From positions 124,001 to 188,000 of the forward strand of contig MFPR01000017.1 in NCBI GenBank assembly GCA_001784175.1: 64,000 bases of DNA. The letters run 5' to 3'. This document shows, piece after piece, positions 57,769-64,000 of the stretch. This stretch comes from Candidatus Lindowbacteria bacterium RIFCSPLOWO2_12_FULL_62_27 (GTDB lineage Bacteria; Lindowbacteria; 2-12-FULL-62-27). The notes under the pieces are model-generated. The model did not search any database. It was given only the letters and a program-made list of their open reading frames with translations, and was not told where the DNA came from. How positions within the stretch are numbered: position 1 is the first letter of the stretch; every line of letters starts with the position of its first letter. Position numbers and translations under genes: made by a program.

Positions 57769-59211
57769 GTGATCGACGTCGCGCCGGAGGCGTACGTTCT
57801 GGGCCTGGCGGTCTTCTGGCTGATCGTGTCGGTGGTGCGGCCCGGCCGGGATTGCACGTGGCTGGCGATCGTTCTGGGTCTGGTCGGGATCTGGATCACG
57901 TGGGAGTCGTCGTTTCGATTCGGCGTCATGTCGCCGCAGATCCGTTTCTATCAGGCGTATCGCGTGGACCTCTTCTCGCAGGGATTCAAGCTGCTTCTCA
58001 TGATCGGCTACGTCCTCATTCTGAACCTCCACAAGAGCGACCGGTCGCTCGTGAAGCGCTCGCAGGCCGAGTATCAGTTTCTGCTGGCGGCCGCGCTTTT
58101 CGGGATGATGATGCTGACGAGCGTCTACGACCTGTTGGTGTTGTATCTGGCGATGGAGACGACGTCGTACAGTTTGTACGTGCTGTGCGTTCTGCGGCGG
58201 CGGGTGACTGAATCGACGGAGGCGGGCCTGAAATATGTGCTGATCGGCGCGGTGTCCTCGGCCGTCATGCTGTTCGGCATCAGTTATCTCTACGGCCTGA
58301 CCGGCACGACCTCCATCCCCGGCGTCATGTCGAGGTCGGCGGACCTGGTGAACACGCCGGGCTTTGTCCTCGGGATGTTTCTTCTGTTCTCCGGTCTCTT
58401 TTTCAAACTCGCGGCCTTTCCGTTCCATTTCTGGGCCCCGGACGTGTACGAAGGGACCAGCAACCAGGTGGCGGCGTACTTGGGGACGGTGTCGAAAGTC
58501 GCCGCGACCGCGTTCATTTTGCGCGTGGTGTCGATGATGCCGAAGGCCGCCGAGGTGATGAACGTCGCGCTGTACGTGGTGGCGATTGCGTCGATGACCT
58601 ACGGCAATTTCGTCGCGATCCGTCAGACGGACATGAAGCGGATGCTGGCCTATTCGGGCATCGGCCACATCGGCTACCTCATGGTCGGGGTCCTGGCGGC
58701 GATCAACATGGGCGAGTCCGGCTACACCGCGACGATCTACTACACGGGCATGTACATGATCATGAACTTCGCCGCGTTCATGGTGGTCCACGCCTGCGTC
58801 GACGAGTCGGGCCGCGCCCTCATCCGGAACTTCAACGACCTGTACCGCCGCTCGCCGCTTCTGTGCGCGACGCTGGTGGTCTCGATGTTCACGCTGGGCG
58901 GCATTCCGCCGATGGCGGGATTTTTCGGCAAGCTCTATCTCTTCATGACCGCTTTTAAGGGCGGATTCGTGTGGCTGGTGGTGGTGGGGCTCTTGAACAG
59001 TTTCGTTTCCCTTTATTATTATCTGCGCGTCTGCAAGGCCGCGTTCATGGATCCGCCGGCGGCGCCGATGCCGGAGATCCGGCTGGAGCCGCGCCGGGCG
59101 GCGCTGTGCATCATTCTGATCGCCTACATGGTCCTGTTCGGTTTCTTCTCCAACGCGGTCGACAACTACGCCGCGCTGGCCCGCTCTCTCTTGGGACCCA
59201 TCGGCGTTTAA
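57769..59211 (+). CDS. nuoN: NADH-quinone oxidoreductase subunit N
   Basis: 480 residues from GTG 57769. YLAMETTSYSLYVLCVLRR, FHFWAPDVYEGTSNQVAAYL and YSGIGHIGYLMVGV are NuoN/ND2 signatures. It completes the 11-gene core of complex I. No nuoE, F or G follows. Confidence 0.95.
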   Translation: MIDVAPEAYVLGLAVFWLIVSVVRPGRDCTWLAIVLGLVGIWITWESSFRFGVMSPQIRFYQAYRVDLFSQGFKLLLMIGYVLILNLHKSDRSLVKRSQAEYQFLLAAALFGMMMLTSVYDLLVLYLAMETTSYSLYVLCVLRRRVTESTEAGLKYVLIGAVSSAVMLFGISYLYGLTGTTSIPGVMSRSADLVNTPGFVLGMFLLFSGLFFKLAAFPFHFWAPDVYEGTSNQVAAYLGTVSKVAATAFILRVVSMMPKAAEVMNVALYVVAIASMTYGNFVAIRQTDMKRMLAYSGIGHIGYLMVGVLAAINMGESGYTATIYYTGMYMIMNFAAFMVVHACVDESGRALIRNFNDLYRRSPLLCATLVVSMFTLGGIPPMAGFFGKLYLFMTAFKGGFVWLVVVGLLNSFVSLYYYLRVCKAAFMDPPAAPMPEIRLEPRRAALCIILIAYMVLFGFFSNAVDNYAALARSLLGPIGV

Positions 59212-59224
59212 TTTTCCTTTGTGG

Positions 59225-59244
59225 CGCCCGCCGCTCGGCGGGCG
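59225..59244 (+). terminator. GC hairpin after nuoN
   Basis: CGCCCGCCG and CGGCGGGCG pair perfectly across two bases, 14 bases after the nuoN stop. No U-tract follows, so termination would be weak or Rho-assisted. Confidence 0.45.
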
Positions 59245-59271
59245 ATCAAGTGCGATTCGGGGGGACGTCGC

Positions 59272-60009
59272 ATGGACTGGATAACGGATCCGCAGGCTTG
59301 GATCGGCCTGGTCACACTCACGGCGCTCGAAGTGGTCCTCGGCATCGACAACATCATTTTCATCTCGATTTTGTCGTCGAAACTGCCGGAACACCGGCAA
59401 CCGCGCGCGCGAAAGGTGGGCCTGGCGATGGCGATGCTGACGCGGATCGGGCTTTTGCTGTCGCTGACGTGGATGTCGCGCCTGACGGCGCCGCTGTTCG
59501 GCGTGTTCGGCCATCCTTTCTCGGGGCGGGACATGATTTTGATTCTGGGCGGGATTTTCCTGCTGGCGAAAAGCACGCATGAGATTCATCAGAAGCTGGA
59601 GGGCGAGGAGGGCGTGGCGTCGGCGCGGGTGGCACCGGCGTTTTGGGCCGTGATTGTCCAGATCATGCTTCTGGACATCGTGTTTTCGCTCGACTCGGTG
59701 ATCACGGCCGTCGGGATGATCAATCAGATCCCGATCATGGTCGCGGCGATTGTGATCTCCGTCGGATTCATGATGTTTTTCGCGGACCCGATCAACGTGT
59801 TCGTGAACCGGCATCCGACGGTGAAGATGCTCGCGCTGAGTTTTCTGCTCATGATCGGGCTTCTCTTGGTCGCTGACGGGTTCGGGCATCACATTCCGAA
59901 GGGCTACGTGTATTTTGCGATGGCGTTTTCGGTCTTCGTCGAAATGCTGAACCTCCGGCTGAGAAGGGCCGTGTCGCCGGTGAAACTCCGCGACGCTTAC
60001 ACGCCCTAG
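59272..60009 (+). CDS. TerC-family integral membrane protein
   Basis: 245 residues from ATG 59272. Seven membrane segments; ALEVVLGIDNIIFISILSSK and LLDIVFSLDSVITAVGM are the paired acidic motifs of TerC, and FADPINVFVNRHPTVKMLALSFL follows. The family is linked to metal (manganese) efflux during protein secretion and to tellurite resistance; the substrate here is unproven. Confidence 0.9.
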   Translation: MDWITDPQAWIGLVTLTALEVVLGIDNIIFISILSSKLPEHRQPRARKVGLAMAMLTRIGLLLSLTWMSRLTAPLFGVFGHPFSGRDMILILGGIFLLAKSTHEIHQKLEGEEGVASARVAPAFWAVIVQIMLLDIVFSLDSVITAVGMINQIPIMVAAIVISVGFMMFFADPINVFVNRHPTVKMLALSFLLMIGLLLVADGFGHHIPKGYVYFAMAFSVFVEMLNLRLRRAVSPVKLRDAYTP

Positions 60010-60021
60010 CACCGCCGCCTG

Positions 60022-61155
60022 ATGCCGACCGTGTCCTGGCGCGCGTCGCCGCTCCTTGTGGTTGCGGGATTCGCGCTGTCGGGGGTTCTGACGGGGGCGC
60101 TTTTGCAGACGGACGTGATCGCGTATGAGCGGACCTTCGGGCTGAACCACGCGCAGGTATCGTTCTGGCTGAGTTTTTTTTCGCTGCTCACGGCCATCGG
60201 CGGCACCGCCGCTTCCTGCGTGTCCGACCGGTTGGGCGCGGGCCGGATTTATCGCGGAAGCCTGCTCCTGTCGGGGCTGGGACTTCTCGCGTTTTCCCGG
60301 GGCACCGAGCCTTGGATACTCGCCGGCGTTGTCACCGGGGGCCTCGGAATGGGCGGGCTGGTGGTGGGAAATATTCTTGTATCTCAAGGCGAGAGCGCCG
60401 CGCCGAACCGGGCGCTGAACCGGCTGCACGCGGCGCACAGTCTCGCGCGCCTGGCGGGCGTTCTTCTGTCGATGGCGGTTCTGGCCATGTCCTGGCAGAC
60501 GAGCTATGCGGTGCTGGGCGCCGTTTTTTGTTGCCTTGCGGCGCTGTACTGCGCTCCGGGGTTCCAGACGGCGGCGCCCGTTTCGCCCAACAGTCCGGCC
60601 GGCGGCGGTATTTCGAAATTGCCGCTCTCGTCGATCGCTCTTGGATTTTTCGTGTACATGACGGCCGAAATGATTTTGATCACGTGGCTTCCGGCCTACC
60701 TCGAACGCGACCGGCAGTGGGGGAGCCTCGCGTCCAAGTCTGCTTATGGCGTGTTTCTCGCGGGCATGATTGCCGGCCGCATGATGTGCGCGGGCCGCTG
60801 GCCGGAAGAGCTGACGTCGTCGTCGTGTGCGGTGCTGGCGGCGGCGCACGCGGCGGCCATCGCCCTGTTTATTTTTTTGCCGAACCCGGCGGCGGCCCAC
60901 GTTGCGCTGGCGGTGGCGGGTTTCTGTGAAGGCCCCGGCTGGCCGTCGCTGTATGCCTACGCGATCCGCCGATCGAGAGGCGCGGAGGGTAAGGTCACCG
61001 GCGTGATTTATGTCGCCGTCTGTTCGGGCATCCTCGTGTCGACCGCCGGGAGCGGCGTTCTGGCGCAACGCGCGGGGTTGGAGAGTGTCTTCTACGTCGT
61101 CGGCGTTGCCCACGCGGCGTTCAGCCTCATTTTTCTGAATCTGCTCAGGCGGTGA
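60022..61155 (+). CDS. Major facilitator superfamily transporter
   Basis: 377 residues with about 11-12 hydrophobic segments and glycine-rich motifs (SLLTAIGGTAASCVSDRLGAGR as the A-like loop). Fold typical of MFS. No substrate can be inferred. It overlaps the next gene by four bases (GTGA), so the two may act together. Confidence 0.82.
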   Translation: MPTVSWRASPLLVVAGFALSGVLTGALLQTDVIAYERTFGLNHAQVSFWLSFFSLLTAIGGTAASCVSDRLGAGRIYRGSLLLSGLGLLAFSRGTEPWILAGVVTGGLGMGGLVVGNILVSQGESAAPNRALNRLHAAHSLARLAGVLLSMAVLAMSWQTSYAVLGAVFCCLAALYCAPGFQTAAPVSPNSPAGGGISKLPLSSIALGFFVYMTAEMILITWLPAYLERDRQWGSLASKSAYGVFLAGMIAGRMMCAGRWPEELTSSSCAVLAAAHAAAIALFIFLPNPAAAHVALAVAGFCEGPGWPSLYAYAIRRSRGAEGKVTGVIYVAVCSGILVSTAGSGVLAQRAGLESVFYVVGVAHAAFSLIFLNLLRR

Positions 61156-62726
61156 GCGGCGTGGTTGGTGACCGTGTGGTGATCACGCGGTGGTTCATCC
61201 GCTGTCTGGGTCTCGTCCATCTGTTCAATTTCGGCTCGCTGGCCGAGCAGGTCCGGCGCTGTCTCGGGAGTGACGGGCTTTCGCCGGTAAATGATTACAT
61301 ACAGGGCCTGTGGGGCAACACGAGCCTGACCTATTTCGAGCGGATCGTGGAGTGTCCGAGCCTGTTCTTGTGGTTTCCGGGCGACGCCGCGCTGATCGGA
61401 TGCGCCTGGGCCGGTGTGGTCCTTGCGCTCATGACGATTGCGGGACTCTTCAGCCGATGGTGTTTCATCCTCATGTTCATTCTGTATGGCAGCGTCATGG
61501 AAGTCGGCGGTGTACTGTACAGTTTCCAGTGGGACCTGCTCATTCTGGAGACGACGTTCCTTGCGATCCTCCCGCCATCGAGCGGCGTGCTGTTTCGGAA
61601 GTGGACGCGCGGCGCGGACGCGCTGGTGACGTGGCTGATGCTGTGGCTCGTGTTCCGGCTCTACATCGAGTCCGGCGTGGCCAAGCTTTTCTGGGGCCCG
61701 GACACGTGGGCGACGCTCGACGCGATGCGGCGCTACTACGAAACGGCGCCGATCCCGACCTGGATCGGCTGGCATGCGCATGCGCTGCCGGCCGGATGGC
61801 ACCAGTTCGAGACGGGCGCGACGCTGGTGGTGGAGCTGCTGTTTCCGGCGCTGATCTTCGCGGGCGCGTGGCCCCGGCGGATCGGGTTTGTGGTTTTCAC
61901 CGGATTTCAGATCGGGATTATCCTGACCGCCAATTACGGGATTTTCAATTACAATTCGATCTGCCTCCACCTTTTCCTGCTCGACGATCACGATCTTGCC
62001 GCGATCGCCCGGCGGCTGCCGGTCATGCGCCGGCGCTTCGCCGAGTGGACGCCCGGCCCGCCGGCACGGCCGCGCGGGTGGATGGCTCCGATCGCGGCGG
62101 TGGTGATCGCGTGCACGATCATCGAGTTTCTGATGCTGGCGGGCGGCCGGGCGATTCACGAGACCGAGGTGGCGAAGATCGAGCGCTACGTTCGCGCGAC
62201 GCACATCGCGAGCAAATACCATCTCTTCGGGCCGATCGACCCGACGCGATACGAAATGGTTTTCGAAGGAAGTCCCGATCACCAGACCTGGTTTGAGTAC
62301 GAATTCCCGTACAAGGCCGGGAGCCTGCGCCGGCCGCCTCCGTTTGTGGCGCCGCACCATCCGCGCGTGGATTTCCGGATGTGGTTCGAGCGATATCCGC
62401 TCCGGTGGAACAACCTGACGATCCCGTATCCGGACGCGTCGGCGGCGCCCGCCGCGCTGCCGTCCTATGTCAACAAGCTCGCCGTCCAGTTGCTGGAATC
62501 GCCGCACCTGGCGCTGCGGCATTTTGTATCCGACCCGCTGAAGGGCGCGAAGCCGGTCGAGGTACGAATCACATTTTACCATTACCGTATGACGCGCCGA
62601 GGTTCGCCGCCGGCGGCGGGCGGCCAGTACTGGGAGCGGGAGAAGGTCGGAACGCTCTACGTCGATCCCAAGCTCGGCCGGGACGGTCGGTCCGGTGCCG
62701 TGCCGCAGCGCACGACGGGGCCGTAA
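61152..62726 (+). CDS. Lipase maturation factor (LMF1)-family membrane protein
   Basis: 524 residues from GTG 61152. Several membrane segments followed by a soluble C-terminal part with RPPPFVAPHHPRVDFRMWFERY, the conserved LMF motif, and FNYNSICLHLFLLDDHD. Animal LMF1 folds lipoprotein lipase in the ER; bacterial homologues are of unknown role, perhaps acting on disulfide folding of exported proteins. Next to a DCC-family gene, a common pairing. Confidence 0.88.
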   Translation: MSGVVGDRVVITRWFIRCLGLVHLFNFGSLAEQVRRCLGSDGLSPVNDYIQGLWGNTSLTYFERIVECPSLFLWFPGDAALIGCAWAGVVLALMTIAGLFSRWCFILMFILYGSVMEVGGVLYSFQWDLLILETTFLAILPPSSGVLFRKWTRGADALVTWLMLWLVFRLYIESGVAKLFWGPDTWATLDAMRRYYETAPIPTWIGWHAHALPAGWHQFETGATLVVELLFPALIFAGAWPRRIGFVVFTGFQIGIILTANYGIFNYNSICLHLFLLDDHDLAAIARRLPVMRRRFAEWTPGPPARPRGWMAPIAAVVIACTIIEFLMLAGGRAIHETEVAKIERYVRATHIASKYHLFGPIDPTRYEMVFEGSPDHQTWFEYEFPYKAGSLRRPPPFVAPHHPRVDFRMWFERYPLRWNNLTIPYPDASAAPAALPSYVNKLAVQLLESPHLALRHFVSDPLKGAKPVEVRITFYHYRMTRRGSPPAAGGQYWEREKVGTLYVDPKLGRDGRSGAVPQRTTGP

Positions 62727-62767
62727 GTCAAAAAGTCAAGACCGGCACTTTTCTCCTTCGGACGATC

Positions 62768-63637
62768 TCAGCGGCTGCTGTAGCGGCGTTCCAGCTCGTA
62801 AAACCGGTCGAGGTCCACCATGGCGTGGAAATCGGACCATGGAAGAAGCATGTCCAAATGATCGCGCGTGGTGCCCTTCTCGCGCAGGAGCCGGAAGACG
62901 TCGGAATAGGCGCGGGCCGCCGCGTAGAGGGCGCTCAGCGGATGGACGACGAGATCGAATCCGATCTCGTGGAGTTCCTCGGGCGTCTGGAGCGGCGTTT
63001 TGCCTTTCTCGAGCATGTTGGCGACTTTGACGCCCGGGACCTCCCGGCCGATCGTTCTCATCTCGTCGACCGAGTGCGGCGCCTCGATGAAGGTCGCGTC
63101 CGCGCCCATCTCGTGCGCGCGCTGCGCCCGCCGGATGGCCTCGTCGAGGCCGAGCGGCTCGCGGGCGTCGGTGCGGGCGACGATGAAGAAATCGCCGGTC
63201 GCGCGGCCGTCGATGGCCGCCTGCAGTTTCGATTCGAATTCCTCCGGCGGGATGACTTCCTTGCCGGCCATGTGCCCGCATTTTTTGGGCCAGACCTGGT
63301 CTTCGAGAAACATGCCCGCAACCCCGGCTTGCTGGAGGCCGCGGACGGTGTGAATCACGTTCAGCGCGTTGCCGTATCCGGTATCGGCGTCGACGATGAG
63401 CGGCGTCGACGGTTCGGCTGCGCAGACCCGCCGCGCGACGTCGATCATTTCTGTGGCGGTGAGGAGCCCGAAATCGGGCGAGGCGAGGCGCGTGGCCGAC
63501 ATGCTGTATCCGGACGTGAAGATGACCTCAAATCCGGCGCGGACGGCGATCCGGGCGGTGAGGGGATCGAACACGCCGGGCATGAGAAGCGGCTGCCCGG
63601 TCTGGAGTCTCTGCCGGATTCGCTCCGCGAGCGTCAT
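62768..63637 (-). CDS. Isocitrate lyase / PEP mutase superfamily enzyme (2-methylisocitrate-lyase-like)
   Basis: 289 residues. LLMPGVFDPLTARIA, IVDADTGYGNALNV (metal-binding Asp) and KKCGHMAGKEVI (the catalytic KKCGH motif of (methyl)isocitrate lyases) place it with PrpB-like lyases and PEP mutase relatives. It cleaves or rearranges a 2-hydroxy-tricarboxylate; other members are oxaloacetate decarboxylases. Convergent with the LMF gene. Confidence 0.88.
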   Translation of the reverse strand: MTLAERIRQRLQTGQPLLMPGVFDPLTARIAVRAGFEVIFTSGYSMSATRLASPDFGLLTATEMIDVARRVCAAEPSTPLIVDADTGYGNALNVIHTVRGLQQAGVAGMFLEDQVWPKKCGHMAGKEVIPPEEFESKLQAAIDGRATGDFFIVARTDAREPLGLDEAIRRAQRAHEMGADATFIEAPHSVDEMRTIGREVPGVKVANMLEKGKTPLQTPEELHEIGFDLVVHPLSALYAAARAYSDVFRLLREKGTTRDHLDMLLPWSDFHAMVDLDRFYELERRYSSR

Positions 63638-63643
63638 GCGGAA

Positions 63644-63672
63644 ACGCTCGCTTAGAATGGGGGGAATGTCAA
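63644..63672 (-). promoter_or_regulatory. Putative leaderless promoter of the isocitrate-lyase-family gene
   Basis: On the minus strand a perfect TTGACA (63672-63667), 17-base spacer and GAGCGT (63649-63644), six bases before the ATG at 63637. The -10 is degenerate but keeps A at position 2 and T at position 6. Confidence 0.45.
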
Positions 63673-63696
63673 ACCCATGTTAAACTGCCGGCGCCG

Positions 63697-64000
63697 ATGG
63701 AGAGACGAACTTATTCGCGCACTGTGATTTTCGACGGCGACTGCGGGTTTTGCCGGCGGTCGATCCGGATCGGCCGGGCGCTCGACTGGTTCGGCCGGAT
63801 CTGGTGGCGGGCGAGACTCGAGCCCGGGGTTCGGGAGGAATTTCCGCAGCTCAGCGACGAGGAAACCCGGAACCGGATGGTGTCGATCCTGCCGGACGGG
63901 CGGACCTTCGGTGGCTTTTACGCCGTTCGCGACATCCTGGTCCGCCTGCCGCTCACCGCGTTGCCGGCGCTCCTCCTGTACATCCCCGGCGTATCGATCG
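63697..64000 (+). CDS. DCC (DUF393)-family thiol-disulfide oxidoreductase-like protein, partial
   Basis: 101 codons visible, running off the window. VIFDGDCGFCRRSIRI contains the family's DxxC active-site-like motif (DCGFC). The family is thioredoxin-fold like and often neighbours LMF or HTTM-domain proteins, as here. A possible -10 (TAAACT, 63681-63686) lies ten bases before ATG 63697. Confidence 0.8.
   Translation, partial: MERRTYSRTVIFDGDCGFCRRSIRIGRALDWFGRIWWRARLEPGVREEFPQLSDEETRNRMVSILPDGRTFGGFYAVRDILVRLPLTALPALLLYIPGVSI

Noticed and set aside
57646-61113. A 1155-codon open frame on the minus strand
   Set aside because: It is antisense to nuoN, TerC and MFS genes, which have clear homologous motifs; its predicted protein is Arg/His/Glu-rich low complexity, typical of high-GC shadow frames.
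1-64000. tRNA, rRNA and tmRNA genes
   Set aside because: No cloverleaf or conserved rRNA/tmRNA sequence was recognised by eye; a covariance search would be needed to exclude short RNAs.

Overview
The window is high-GC bacterial chromosome, densely coding on both strands, with many stop/start overlaps (ATGA, GTGA, TGATG) marking tight operons. No rRNA, tRNA, CRISPR array or intact insertion sequence was recognised. The taxon is uncertain. A set of eukaryote-like or PVC-typical families (TMTC-type GT-C/TPR protein, flotillin with NfeD, lipase maturation factor, GYF_2 and B-box-like zinc domains, kinesin-light-chain TPRs, DUF4139) suggests an uncultured member of the PVC or a neighbouring phylum. 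This is an inference from gene content only.

Layout. 0-6.9 kb: envelope and RNA genes (Wzx-like flippase, secreted TolB/CsgG-like protein, miaB, LapA-like protein, TPR-SPOR protein). 6.9-15.8 kb: a repair and proteostasis operon, mutS-mutL-miaA-SPFH(HflC-like)-hflX-accB-degQ, which echoes the Enterobacteria mutL-miaA-hfq-hflX-hflK-hflC superoperon. 16.6-18.9 kb: flotillin/NfeD pair. 19-23.3 kb: an amine-catabolism-like operon (glutamine-synthetase-like ligase, gamma-glutamyl hydrolase, SDR, DUF4139). 23.4-27.9 kb: a transmembrane class III nucleotidyl cyclase with lectin-like, TPR and starch-binding-like domains, convergent with a TMTC-like glycosyltransferase. 28-32.3 kb: cca and a fused PutA. 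32.9-37.2 kb: MoxR/DUF58/DUF4129/T2SF operon. 37.2-38.3 kb: two adjacent toxin-antitoxin pairs. 38.4-43.7 kb: rhomboid and zinc/GYF protein, divergent ppx-alaC, and a MerR regulator. 43.7-45.0 kb: a gene-poor, lower-GC island. 45.0-48.8 kb: secreted proteins. 48.8-59.2 kb: a [2Fe-2S] ferredoxin-like gene and an 11-gene complex I operon (nuoABCDHIJKLMN) without nuoEFG. 59.3-64 kb: TerC, MFS, lipase maturation factor, PEP-mutase/isocitrate-lyase family enzyme and a partial DCC protein.

The most interesting signals are as follows. (1) A recurring promoter, TTGnnn-N17/18-nAnnnT, lies only 6-10 nt before the start codon of at least eight genes, implying widespread leaderless transcription. (2) The cyclase has an unusual carbohydrate-sensing architecture. 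(3) miaA and hflX appear to start at non-canonical ATA/ATT codons overlapping the upstream stop. (4) An octamer repeat encodes the signal peptides of two unrelated genes. (5) A palindromic intergenic repeat is also present in frame inside ppx. (6) A flotillin carries an EF-hand and a GYF-like tail. (7) Complex I lacks its NADH module here.
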